Below, one piece after another: positions 12,460 to 24,244 of a stretch of DNA of 64,000 nucleotides; within the stretch, counting starts at the first letter, position 1; each line of letters starts with the position of its first letter. The DNA comes from Euborellia annulipes. Its lineage: Eukaryota; Arthropoda; Insecta; Dermaptera; Anisolabididae. The stretch spans positions 62,001 to 126,000 of the forward strand of contig JAKCPI010006305.1 in assembly GCA_023213315.1 (NCBI GenBank), in the 5' to 3' direction. A program made the position numbers and the translations under genes. The notes under the pieces were generated by a model. The model worked only from the letters and a program-made list of their open reading frames with translations. It ran no database searches and had not been told where the DNA came from.

Positions 12460-13055
12460 TCTGGTGAGACTGGTCGTATAGCACTCAACTTTCTCTTACC
12501 TTAATAATAGGAAGTTGGGTTCTGTGCTTGTTACACCAGATTTTTTTGTGCCGACCTATACAGTATATGGCTTCTACCAATATAATAGAATTAAATTAAT
12601 AAACTTAGAAAAATATTTATATTTTGTTTCCATTTTCCCTCTCTTTCCTATGAAGTTCAAGAGTAGTGTGCTTCCCTAAATGAGGGCCGAGGGCGAAATA
12701 AAAATATACATTTTACAGAGCAGAAAAATTAATTAATTTATGAAATTCAAAATCGTTAGAGGAATTTTGAGAATATTGGGAAAAACAACTCAAAGAGTAC
12801 ATCTGTAAAGAACTAGTACTTTTTGGTCAATTTTATTTAAAAGCTTATTTTGACGCCTCTGGAGTGGCATATAACTTAAATAAAAATTTCCATCTCGTAG
12901 CCCCATTCCTTCATACTTTATTTTGATCACAAAGAACAGACCATTTTGATGAACCTATTTTTGTGAACTTCATCAAAATCTCGACATCGACTTTTTTTAT
13001 ACGAATTCAATACTTTACCTCTCTATATATATTAACATATATATAGGCAAGATAA
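12460..13055 (-). mobile_element. Family E copy
   Basis: This diverged minus-strand copy runs from the ACACCAGATTTTTT hairpin end near 12540 to the terminal hairpin ending near 13055. It shares AAAGAACTAGTACTTTTTGG and the CATCAAAATCTCGACATCGA block with the other copies. Confidence 0.72.
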
Positions 13056-13744
13056 AGTAAAATATAATCTGTAGTGCTTATATCCAAAGCTAGTATTATA
13101 TTACAAATTAATTGATCACATTTTCTTCATTGGTTAGTTTATTATCCCGACTGGAAAAAGGTTATCAATGAGATCTCTTGGGTCCTATGCCTCATCTTTC
13201 ATCCAGGCTACTGGCCTCGTCATTTTCCTCCTTTTAAAACAACCCCAAAATGACTCTCATATGTCACCTGTCACTTTAGTGGAGGCTGCAATCTCTGCTC
13301 CTCTTCGCCTCAAAGATAAACATCTCCGAGTTTGCCAATATAACAGTTATTTATAAATACACTTAATAAAAATATCTCTCTGGATCACACTTTTTATTTA
13401 TAGATCTACCTTTATTTCTTAAATGAACTTGGAGTTGATTCATATTTCATGTTTTTTTTTTTTCTCAATTAAATTAAATTGGTGTATTTTAAAATCACCA
13501 ACTTCAAAATTTTAATTAAATTATTGTACTATAATAAAATTACATGATATTTTCATATAATTATGAGAATCATATTTATTTATGACTACTATAAATATCA
13601 AAATATAATTAAAAGAAAATAAATTAAAATGGAATTAAAAGGTAGAAACCTATTTAATATACACCATTACATTAAAATATTGATTAAATCTATCAAAAAA
13701 TTATTTATTTATTTATTTTTTTTAATTTTTATCACTATTGGGGA

Positions 13745-14085
13745 TTAGACAGTATATATGTTAATATATAGAATTGCAATCATGTCAAAAATTAGATTTT
13801 GTTGAAAATACATTCGCCACTGAGCCCGAAAAGGTTGGCCCCATAAAAAATTTGCCTTTGTTTGTGGCTGGGTTCAAAATTAAAGCAAGACGGAAAAGAG
13901 CTATGAGGTTAAAAAAAAATCTACCAAAGATTACTAGTAGTTTGGTGATGTATTTTTCGAGTTTTGTCGATTTTCTCAAAATTCAATCTAACGTTATTGA
14001 TAAAAATTCATAAATTAGTTCTTGATTGTATATTCTCATTTTATACTCAAAAAAATTGTTTGAATTACACTTCACTCTTGTAGGA
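13745..14085 (+). mobile_element. Family E fragment
   Basis: Starts with the terminal hairpin remnant and CATGTCAAAAATTAGATTTT and continues into the AAGAGCTATGAGGTT and TTACTAGTAGTTTGG blocks. The 3' part is lost where a PLE-like tail begins. Confidence 0.6.
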
Positions 14086-14196
14086 CAAGCAAACACTCAC
14101 AAATGTCCCCAACTCCTCCCCCCACTCCTATCTAAGCCCCTCCTACCTAAGCCTGGTAGCATCTACTCTCTTTTATTCACTCAGTCACATGTATGC

Positions 14197-14235
14197 ACTC
14201 CTGAAGATGGGTTAATAGCCCGAAATAAATCGAGT
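14197..14235 (+). ncRNA. Hammerhead ribozyme motif, monomer-type short stem III
   Basis: Stem I ACUC (14197-14200) pairs with GAGU (14232-14235). The core CUGAAGA fits CUGANGA. One extra U precedes stem II GGG/CCC, and GAAA is at 14222-14225. Stem III AU/AU encloses a 2-nt loop and C14231 is the cleavage nucleotide. The sequence around it (14090-14280) resembles a PLE-type tail but has no ORF. Stem II is short, so activity is uncertain. Confidence 0.65.
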
Positions 14236-14394
14236 TAGAAATACAATATTTCTTTCATTTACAACTTGGTAAAACCTCACATATCCTAAATAATTTTTAC
14301 TTATAAATATGTTTCACGGAAAACCTACACCACTTTCCCTCCAAAGGTATTAGTCCTATTTATCTATATTTAGTCCCGCTCTGTGATATATTCT

Positions 14395-14690
14395 TCGAAA
14401 GGAGTAGGCTACACGCCGGTGTTGAGGGAGTCTCTCCTCTAACTAGAACATTCTCTCTAGCATAGAAGAGGTTAGTTTAAAGGAACTGGGTGGAAATTAG
14501 GATTAGTTCACTAGCTATAAACGAACGCAGGAGGAGGAGTTAGAGATAGGAAATGATGTAACTTCACGGGGTGCCGGTAGATGGCTACGGCCAGAGGCCG
14601 GTTTGGTTTGAGGTGTGTATCTTCGTCCACGAAAGCACCTCAGGTAAATAAACGGGGATCCTGGTAGGAATTTCAAATAAATGAAAATTA
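14395..14690 (+). repeat. Dispersed repeat, second copy of the S2 5' part
   Basis: Shares blocks such as GGCTACACGCCGGTG, GAACGAACGCAGGAGGAG-like, TGCCGGTAGATGGCTACGGC and GATCC with the minus strand of 46436-46695. Confidence 0.75.
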
Positions 14691-15048
14691 ATCGCCATGT
14701 TCAGTTAGTTCTGCATAAAATTTTTAATGCTAAACCATATTCTCGATTGATGTTTTTGTTTTTAAGACTGTCCTGTAAAGGGGTTCCAGAGATTTTTTGT
14801 AAGAGGTGCTATTTATAATTCATTTATTTCAAAATCCTTCATTTTTCTTAAACCCCCTTATTTTTTCGATAATATTTCGATGTCGTCCTCTCTGATGATC
14901 CTGTGTCTAATTAGCAAATAGTAGCATTTATATTAATTAATTGATATATGCCCATTCATGTCCTAAATTAAACAATTGGAAACTATTAATGCAAAAATTA
15001 GCATTTATATATCTCCTTGGAATTAAATTAAATTTTTGCTTTGATCAC

Positions 15049-15102
15049 AGAGAGACGAATCTCCCTTGATGATTTGCACCCTGATTACCTCTTCGATACC
15101 TA
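15049..15102 (+). CDS. Possible short last coding exon
   Basis: An acceptor-like stretch (TTTTGCTTTGATCACAG) is followed, two bases in, by 16 codons reading RRISLDDLHPDYLFDT and two stops in a row (TAATAA). An AATAAA overlaps the stop region. The peptide looks protein-like but is too short to assign. Chance cannot be excluded; it is not assigned to the kinesin gene. Confidence 0.22.
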
Positions 15103-15109
15103 ATAATAA

Positions 15110-17005
15110 ACCAAATTCATTTCTCTTCCAAGTTCATCTTGAATTCATGAATTTTAAATTGAATTTTTTTTTTCCTTATTATCAGACTCACTTTTTTTTA
15201 GAGTAAACCAAATCAAATCAATATAAGCCTTAGTACTATGTGCGCAGTATATTTTTAACATTTTTATTTTATTTTATAGAAAAATACTTATTAAAAAGTT
15301 TTATAAATAATAAAAGGATTAAAATAAATGTTCATCGGACTTAAAGGATCAGAACCCACACCCCCTTGACTTTTAAGTTATTTGTCAACATCTCTAATAT
15401 CACGCCCCGGAAGGGGATTTTTATTTTATATCTTATATTTATATAAAATTATAAATAAGTGGTAGAATAAATAATCAACAAGCTTTTACTAGTACAGCAT
15501 TGAATAAATTTAGCAGTGAACTCTTATTATTATTAATGATTTCGTCACATCACAGCATTTCACCAACCATATAGATATAAAGGATTTATCCCAGATAAAA
15601 TTTAATATTCAGAAGCCATGTCATCTTCATACATATTAAAACAAAAAAACAAAGTTGATTTACCTTTAATTATTTTTTTTTCCGCTATCTGTCGATTTTT
15701 TAGCCGATAATTTAATTACCTTCATTGACCTCAATGTCAACTCTGACTCTGAATGTTGTTTAATAATTAAAATGTCAGGTTAACATTCTGGACAGGTCAC
15801 AAAACAGAATTCACATTAATATATGTAGGGTTCATAATTTTTAAAGGGAATGTTATTAAATCCTGGGATTTAAGAGGCTAGAAACATCAAAGAGACGTAA
15901 ACAAGTGCAATTTTTGTTTGTTCTTCTAGAAAAGATTTTCAATTTCAATGGTCTCTTGAGTTTTGCGTAGCAATATGAATGTTAATTTTATCAAAAGTTT
16001 TTATGACAGATACAATCAAGTTTAATTAGTTTAATTTTTGTAAGGTTCGGAGCTATAGTCGGCCAATTAGCGGTTCCTGCCAAGGCTTGACTCTACATTC
16101 TCACCCAATTTTTCTTGATTTTTTTTCCTTTTTTTCTTGTATTCTAGCCAAAATTGCCCCCTAAAAATGCGACAATCAATACCTAGGCTAGGAGGGGAGG
16201 ACAGGAGTTGGCGGAAGTTTTTTTTTTTTTTTTTAATAGGTGACAAATAAATGTAATAAATGGACCGTTTATTTTGAAAGTGGTGTAAGACCATTTTAGT
16301 AAAAAATTGGGATATCTTATAATTTGTGCTTAATTTAATGAAAATTTTTTATGTATAAATAGTTAGTGATAAATTTCTTAAAAAATTCGGTAAGTCCAAT
16401 TTGAGATAGGTGTCTTAACAGAAGTTTGTCTGTCAGTAGCCACAGGATTATTATTATGTAATAAATCAATGTAGAAAACATAATAAATTCTTTTTATATG
16501 AAATGAAATGAGATAATTTATTTTCAACAAAAAACTTCAAAACGCAATCAAAAAACGTCTAAAATTAAAAATACTACTTCTGGTTTATATTGTGTCATTA
16601 TTTGTAAAGAAAATTGAATTAATATGAAGCATATTTTGAGTAATATTTGATTTTTCACAATTTGAATTAAACGATCTTTACAAATGTTTAATTTTGAAAG
16701 TGGTGTAAGTCCATTTGTAGCCTGTAATTAATATATTAGTTTAGTCAAATTCGCCAAAAACAAATTTATATAACTAAATTAGATATTGATAAATCAGTAG
16801 AAACATTGACCGACTTCATATCATTTTCCTAGATTTTTTAATTAACAGATATGCTAACCTTTCATCTTCTGAAACAATAGAAAATGGACTTACATTTCCC
16901 CCTTTCCCAACATAATGGTTTTATTTCTTTTTCTCTCCCTCCCTCCCCCCCTTGAAAATTGAAATTCAACGATCAATTAAAACTAGAAGCTTCCGGATGA
17001 GAGAG
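15110..17005. other. AT-rich non-coding stretch
   Basis: TTTTGAAAGTGGTGTAAG occurs at 16271 and 16692 with similar context, a diverged local repeat. No gene seen. Confidence 0.5.
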
Positions 17006-17009
17006 GTTT

Positions 17010-17290
17010 TTTTTTTTTTTTTTTATACAAAAAAACATTCACACTTTTTCCTCATTCACACTCACACTTACACACACATTCACACTGTCTTTTCGGCAGC
17101 TCAGGCCATATAAGACTATTTACGATAACCGTTATTTATAAATTTATATATATTGGGGTCCAGGCATTTTTATTTAAGCCATTTGGTATCCAGATGGCTT
17201 AAATAAAATAATCGGACTGCCTGGGGTCCGAACCCGCGACGTTTGGTATATGAGGTTAGCACGCTAACCTCTACACCACGCCCCGTGGGC
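17010..17290 (-). mobile_element. tRNA-derived SINE (family S1)
   Basis: Head near 17290, B box GCGGGTTCGGACCCC, body palindrome at 17180-17210, GTGTGAATG tail and poly-A (a T-run on the + strand at 17007-17024). Flanking GAGAGAGG-like sequence on both sides is a possible duplication. Confidence 0.88.
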
Positions 17291-17294
17291 AGAG

Positions 17295-18332
17295 AGAGAG
17301 TTGATTCAACATTTACTCATGTTTGTTTACATTGATTCCGGCTGCTTATCAATAAATATCCCATCTAAACAAATGGCGCCAGAGAGGGTAAATGTACGAT
17401 TTTTGGTCGGTTGCCAAATTTGGGGTCTTTGTCCCCTCGAAATATGGCATCCGTGAAAACAACACGCTCCACTGGCTCTGTACTTATAATAAAAAAATAT
17501 AATAATAATATTCAGCGAGGTAAATTCAGGGCTTTGCTTGGTTAATAAATTGCTTTGACCTCCATAAATTAAGAGATTTCGTGTGTTTGATTTAGGGCCT
17601 TTCTTATCCGACGACACCTTTGCTCGGGGAATCCCGGGCTCTTGAGAATAAATAATACTGTCTTAAATATTAAATTAAAACCCTTAATATTTTTCTACCT
17701 TTAAAATAGGCTACATAAAATAATTTCTTTTTCTACCAGCCAAGAAACACTTTTTTTCTTCATTGTAAAAATACCATAGTAACAATAATATATTGACCCC
17801 AATTCGCAAATATGTATAACAGCGTTGCCAATTTTTCTTAAGAAAAATTAAAAAACAATTTACATATGAAAATTTTTTTCGGTTTTTAAATGTGCATTAC
17901 AAACTGTCGACATCTTATGAAAAATGAATGTCTTTTTTTGAGTGAATTTTTTTTAAGGATTTATTCTTTGAGAGATAACAAAATGAAATCTAAAATATGG
18001 TAATAATATGGATTTTATAATTATCCAACTTTATTGATCATTTTCCGAGTATTTTGCTTTCTCCCCTTTTCTCACTAAAAGAAGATTAGATTAATTTCTT
18101 CTAACCACTTGCTAATCTTACAATGTTTAGACAGATTATATGAATCTTTTCTACAATTTTTTTTTTTTTTGCTTGCTGGAAAATTAGGCAACCCACATAA
18201 CCAACTAACATGCCACTCATCCTCAACTGTTTAAATGTAGCCTATTTAGAATTATTATTTCTATATATTTTGGATTTTCACTTTATAAAATCCGAAAACC
18301 TTAAACCCGTCAACAATACATTTTTTTTTTTC
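17295..18332. other. Non-coding stretch with a less AT-rich start
   Basis: A frame of 96 codons on the minus strand (17327-17617) has no recognisable domain and no splice context. Confidence 0.5.
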
Positions 18333-18343
18333 GAAGTAGATTT

Positions 18344-18609
18344 TATTTTTTTTTAAGCACACACTTTTTCCCATTCACACGTACATTCACACACAAATAC
18401 ACACAGTCTTTTCGGCAACTTAGGCCATTTAAGACTTTTTACGATACCCGTTATTTGTAAATATATCTATTAGGGGTCCAGGCATTCTTATTTAAGGCAT
18501 TTGGCACCCAAACGGCTTAAATAAAATCATCGGACTGCCTGGGATCCGAACCCTCGACCCTTGGTATATAAGGCAGGCGCGCTACCAACTACACCAAGCC
18601 CGAGGGCTT
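18344..18609 (-). mobile_element. tRNA-derived SINE (family S1), complete, 11-bp duplication
   Basis: The minus strand starts with GGGCTTGGTGTAGTTGGTAG (A box) and GAGGGTTCGGATCC (B box). It continues through the shared body to an A-rich tail. The 11-bp GAAGTAGATTT is present at 18333-18343 and 18610-18620. It is the best tRNA-like head of the family. Confidence 0.93.
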
Positions 18610-18624
18610 GAAGTAGATTTAAAC

Positions 18625-20165
18625 ATAAAGAAAATATTGTACAAATTTTTCTTGAGATTTTGATGTTTTTCGACCGTCTCCCTGAGTCTTTTTTTTTTTT
18701 TGTCTGTATTTAAACAAGATATTTTTAAAATGTAAAAAGCTAGATCGATGAAATTTGATGTGTCTCTTACACTAAAAATGTAATTCATCAATCGAAAGTG
18801 TCAATTTAACTAAAATATTTTTTTTCTCAAAAAATGCAACTTTTTTTTGTGAAATTAGGATAATGTACTTTAGTTAAATATTTTTCAAGATATAAAATAT
18901 TTGAATCAGATTTTAGTATTCACTACACCTCGATTCGAACTAGTCATAGATATATTTAACAAAATTGTTTTTTTTTTTTTTTTGTAGGCCAAGCGTCGTC
19001 CCTTGGCCCTAATAATAACTATTACTTAGCCCCACTGCCCTAAGGACTATGTTTCTTACAGTAGTGTATTAGATCATAGACAGATGTCTTTCCCCCTCCT
19101 GATTTAAATAGCGGCGAACAAGTGTGAAATTTTTCTTCAAGTTTTCTAACTTTGTTTGTGAAATGCACGGTCAGCTTGGATATAAGGGAAAGTGAAGTAT
19201 TTGTTGGTGAAGGTCGAGGGTCCGGTGGAGAGCACACCGATGCCCCGGAAAGGCTGGAGATCCTAGGTACGATTCCCGAGGCCATAGGGTGCTTGACCCG
19301 CCAACAAAAAACATACAGTCTTGTTTAAATAAAATACTTTATTTTAAATAATTTTTATTCCTATTCAATTTTTCAATTTTGTTACCGTTATCAACTAAAA
19401 GTCTTATTATCTTAAATAAATATGCTTTTGAATTCCTATTTTATAGAATTGATTTCGAAATATGGCCCAGTCGTGTCTTTCACTATTTTTTATTCTTTTC
19501 AAAATCAATGTTTTATTAAGTATCGTTTGAGAGAAATTTCATCTCAAATAACTAAAATATAATGTTAGCGATCTTTTTTTTTTAATTTAATAAAAGTAAG
19601 TGAACCGAGGAATAAGTTTTCTAAAAATAAAATTGGGATTGTAACTTAAGAGCTGCTTGAAAGGAACCTCGATGTCGATAAGAAAAAGGAGAAAGAAACC
19701 AGGACTAGCCAACTAAGCATCCAGGGTGAAAATAAAAATATTCTTCTCCTCTTTTTCCGTGTTACTTTTGCTCTATCTAAAGATGTTGAATAAAAACAGT
19801 GTAGATGGGGTTTAAAAAGTAGGGCTTGCGTCTTTTTACTTACTCTTCTTTCCTTTTGGTGGGGGTATTTTCCGCATGGCATCCCTACCGGGGCTTTTCC
19901 TTCTTAAGAACTGGCTCAACAATTTTAAAGACGCAATTCGACTTGGTCACGGAGGGATTTCGAATTAACAACTTTGAATTAAATACATTAAGAATTCATT
20001 ATTTTTCTTATTTGTTCTAAAAACATAAATTATCTAGACAAAAAAAACTTGATTGTAGTTACAGTCATTTTAAACATTACACGATTTAAAAAAAATATTT
20101 TCTGTGAACTTTTTTTTAAATTAATTTTAAACTGGTAACCGTTGGCTCTAGTTGAAACATTATGG
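18625..20165. other. Non-coding stretch with a GC-richer island at 19005-19310
   Basis: The island contains GGTACGATTCCCGAGG, similar to a B box, and may be an unrecognised SINE. The rest is AT-rich. Confidence 0.45.
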
Positions 20166-20283
20166 TTTAATAGGAGAATTAAATTCACAAGGTTTTCTGT
20201 TTCAATAATATATATATCAATATCTTTATATATATTATATTATTGAAACAGAAAAACTTGTGAATTTAATTCTCCTATTAAAA
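20166..20283. repeat. Near-perfect hairpin
   Basis: Arms of about 47 nt (AGGAGAATTAAATTCACAAG and its reverse complement) around a TA-rich loop. It is preceded by the same ACCGTTGGCTCTAGTTGAAA border seen beside other foldbacks here. Confidence 0.85.
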
Positions 20284-20474
20284 CTTTTTTTTATCCTTTT
20301 CATATAAGTTCAGCAGCTTGTTCTCTCATTCGAACCGTGCATTGACAACAACAATGTTGTTTTTCTTTTATTTTACCAGTCTCCGGAGGGGGGGCTCCCG
20401 GTTTCATAGATATTCTATTTGGAAAATCTATATAGCGGAGTGTCCGTCTGCCCGTCCGTCCGCCCGCCCTAAAC

Positions 20475-20548
20475 TCTTTGACGATAACCATTATTATTTA
20501 TAATATCTATTGGGAGTCCAGGCATTTTTATTTAAGCCATTTGGTATC
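20475..20548 (-). mobile_element. SINE S1 body fragment
   Basis: GACGATAACC, GTCCAGGCATTTTTATTT and CCATTTGGTATC match the body of S1. The next 273 bp are a G-tract MITE inserted into it. Confidence 0.65.
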
Positions 20549-20821
20549 AGTGGCGGATTCAGAGGTGTTTCTGGGGGGGGGGGGGCTAATCTGGAGTGAC
20601 TGGTCGCACAGCACACATTTTTTTCTTAATTTCGGTAATTTAAAGGCGCATTCTGTACTTGTTTGCCAGAATATAAATACAAATCAAATTTTTAAGTATT
20701 AATTTTTAAAATTTTACATTAAAAATACATTTCTTTTCTCAAAAAAAAAAAAAAAAGTATTTTTTGCAAATCTCAGGTGGGTAATTACCCCCTTTACCCC
20801 CCCCCCTTGTATCCGCCCTTG
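20549..20821. mobile_element. G-tract MITE with 9-bp duplication
   Basis: Ends AGTGGCGGATTC and GTATCCGCCCTTG, flanked by TTTGGTATC (20540-20548, 20822-20830). It is inserted into a SINE S1 fragment. Related to 44522-44727. Confidence 0.82.
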
Positions 20822-21027
20822 TTTGGTATCAACTTTTTGAGTTATTAATTCCTAAATTTACGATTTCTCCCATAGGAAATGTATAGAGAAATCTATGAAT
20901 GTAAACAAATTAATAAAAATATCCTTCATACATTTGCTCTTTTTAGTGACTTATTGTCTACTAAGCGTAAACAATTTATGTATCTAACGATATTTGGTTT
21001 CAAATATTTGTTAAAAACACTCCTTAG

Positions 21028-21215
21028 CAGGGCCGGAACTACAAGATTTTTTAGGAGGGGCAAAATTTAATTTGCCGCCCCCTCCTCAAAATTTTCTATA
21101 CAAAATCCATATCATTTTACCTTTTTTTTAGTAAATTTTTCTTTAATTGCCGCCCCCTGATATCTGCCGCCCGGGGCACATGCACCCACTGCCCCCCCTC
21201 CTAGATCCCACCCTG
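21028..21215. mobile_element. hAT-type MITE with 8-bp duplication
   Basis: Ends CAGGGCCGGAAC and CCCACCCTG, flanked by CTCCTTAG at 21020-21027 and 21216-21223. The interior is rich in GCCGCCCC. Confidence 0.85.
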
Positions 21216-21993
21216 CTCCTTAGTACTGTACATTCAGAAGAAAATTGAAATTGTTGATCCTTTAACTTTGCTTCTCAGCTTAAATATTAATCATCTAAAT
21301 TTCGCAGCTACTAAATCCTAATTAAAACTTCAAAACAATCAATCACTCAATAGATAAGATAAAAATATCTTAATTTAAATGATTATTTAACCATCAAGCA
21401 TGTAGAATAAAAAAATGAGTAGTTTTTTCTTTTAAATAATTATAAAAATTCAATCACGTTCGATATACCTCAATTATATTTTTTCTCTTGCCTGTCAATT
21501 TAAATTCGTTGTTTCAAATAGTGAAAATTTATTAAAAATTTTTCTTAAATCCTTTTATACTTAATTTTCAAAAAATGTACAGTAAATGAAAAATTGATAG
21601 CGATACTTTTCACACGTTTCCAATGCATTAACTCAATTTCATTTAAATAGACGCAAAAATATATCGTTCCATCGCCTCTGATATATTATAAAGTTCAAAG
21701 TTAAATGGTGGGGGGAATTGATCCCCTTCCACGACACTTCATCTTTGATATGAATAAATCATATGAACACATTTTTATTGAAAGCAGATCACAACACACC
21801 TTGACCTTGAAATTTTACATAAAGCATTTATATTGCACTCACAAGTCCATAAAATAATTAGAAAGATCATAAATTAATTGATTAAATATTCTCTTCGTAA
21901 GAAGAAACAATTTTCATTTATTCATAAATAAGACAGACTCGATTTTGAATTCCAAATTAAAATTCTTGAATTGAAGCTGTAAAACTTGCTTGA

Positions 21994-22980
21994 AATTCTC
22001 TGTGTTTATTCATTAAGGTAATTTTATGGTAAACAAACAAACCGCCATTCAATATCATATTGTCTGATAGTATTTAGTATCTATGTGCCAATAGCAAAAT
22101 CTATAAAAACATGTTAAATAAAAACACTTTCTTTTAATAAAATACTTTAAGTTTATTAATTTTTACCTTCTCTTACCTTATAAATGAAATAAATATAGTC
22201 CTAGAGAGAAAGTATTGCGATCATGTCAAAAATTCAAAGTCGAGATTTTGATGGATATACACGTTTTGAGGTCCCCTGACTCCAAAAAACTGGGTCCCGC
22301 AAATTGGTCTGTCTGTGAACAAAATAACTCAGGAAGGAAAAGAGGAGTTTGAAATTTTATATTTGAGTTAGGCTCTCCCCCCCCCCCCCCCCAAGGGGTA
22401 AAAATAAGTTTTTGAACAAAATCTGCCAAAAAGTACTAGTACTTTTTCAGTTTTTTGCGATTTTCTCAAAATTCACTCCAACGATTTTGATTAAAATTCT
22501 TAAATCAACTATTTTTTTTTGATTCTCTTTAAAAAGTATATCTGTGAAATTTTTTGTGGAAATCGTTTGAAGTACTCTTTGCTGATGTACTTTTTCAGTT
22601 TTTTTGCGATTTTTTTATAATTAGCTCCAAAGATTTTGATTAAAATTAATAAATCAACTATTTTTTAGATCCTTTTTAAAAAGTATATCAGTGAAATTTT
22701 TCGTGAAAATTGTTTGAAGTACACTTTATTAATGTGGAAGCATTCGTAGCTCAGCGCCATCTATGAATCGCGAGGTCAAGTTTGGAACTTAGATGCTAAG
22801 GATTGACACAAAACAATGTGCTGCGACCAATATGTATAACAAGATGTATAACTTGTTAGAAATTCTTTATATTTATCCAGTAAGGGTATTTTATAGTAAA
22901 CAAACAGACCGCTACACATTCAATATCATATTGTCTAATAGTATTTAGTATCTATAGGCCAATAGACAAAATCGATAAAA
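21994..22980. repeat. Direct repeats of about 120 bp flanking an E copy
   Basis: 21994-22112 and 22856-22980 share TTCAATATCATATTGTCT and AGTATTTAGTATCTAT in the same orientation, with moderate divergence. Confidence 0.8.
22155..22735 (+). mobile_element. Family E copy with internal tandem duplication
   Basis: It has a recognisable 5' hairpin, the CATGTCAAAAATTC block and a C-run at 22376-22392. A segment of about 148 bp (22440-22587) is repeated in tandem at 22588-22735. The 3' hairpin is missing. Confidence 0.75.
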
Positions 22981-22984
22981 AAAA

Positions 22985-24244
22985 AAAAAGTTTATTAATT
23001 TTTTTGCGGATCTCAAACACTTTACCCCTTCTCAAAGAACAAAGGGATGATACTACATTTTTTTTTCTTTCTCCCTCTTTGAATATTCGCTGACAGACAA
23101 TGTCTGTCTGCTCACGAACTGTTTGCCAGCAACTAATTAATCTTTCGTTTGTGAGATGAATTTCTTTTACTCGATTTGAAATGATAATACATTCATTCCC
23201 CTTCTTTTTTTTTTATGAAAGACGAAAAAAAGCTCATAAAAACTTATAAAAGCAAAGGCAAATTGTTAGTAAAGAACTGCAAAGGCGTCTAACCGATAAA
23301 CGTAATCAAACAACACCGAGTGAAATATTGCAACTCGTGACATTCCCAGAGGAAAAAAAAAATAGATATTGATTTAGTCATTCAATAAAGGAATATCGAC
23401 TTTTTTCAGATTCTTGATGGATGTATAAAAAGTCTTTTACTTTTATCTAGACGGCCTTGGCCCTGGTTGAGATAGTTCGCAAAGAAAATGCAGGTCTTCG
23501 ATTCCAACCTCTAATCAAAAAGTTTATTAACTATCAGCAGTTTTAGTTTACCAAGATAATTTTTCGAATTGAGATTTATTACATTGCTAATTAACTTTGT
23601 AAGCAAGAGTTTATTAAAATAGATTATACATTTTTTAAATGCTTTTTTTATGTTAAAAAGAACATGGGTTCAGATCCCAGTCATTCGGAATATATTTAAT
23701 CATTTTTAAATAAATATTGTTGGATAACTAGGCTTACCAGACGTCCGGATTTGGAACATGTTTGTTGCCTGGATCTGAGAAATGTCCTGATTTTACTAAT
23801 ATGAACCGATACGTGGCCAAATTGGGGAATTTTACTCTGCATTACTTATTTTTTAATTTAAAAAGCTCATAAATCGAGCTAAGTTTGATAATACTTTTCA
23901 TAGGAACCGACCAAAGTTTCTGTTTCGGTTACGGTTTCGACCAAAAATTCTAGTTTTGGCCGTGGTTTCGGTTTCGGCCAAAAAAAAAAAACAGCCGAAA
24001 CCTGAGTTTGAAAAGATAGGATGAGACTCGTATATAAAAAAAAAGTATGATTTTTGCAACGGGGAAATATGTAGTGATTAATATATGGGTTTGGATCACG
24101 AAGGAAAATTTCTAAAAAAAAAAAAAAAAAAAAAAAAAGGTAAAATCATATGAATTTTGTAGAGAAAATTTTAAGAAAAAGTTTAAACCAAGTTTCGGTT
24201 TAGGCCGAAACTAAAATTGAAGCCGAAATTCGATTTCTTTTTAA
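22985..24244. other. Non-coding stretch
   Basis: Local repeats of GGTTTCGGCCAAAA-type sequence at 23910-24010 and 24185-24240. Poly-A at 24114-24138. No gene seen. Confidence 0.5.

Noticed and set aside
13168..13356. 62-codon frame in a less AT-rich patch
   Set aside because: No recognisable domain, splice context or repeat match; too weak to call.
18535..18609. Functional tRNA gene
   Set aside because: The tRNA-like head is followed by the S1 SINE body and tail and flanked by an insertion duplication, so it is a SINE.
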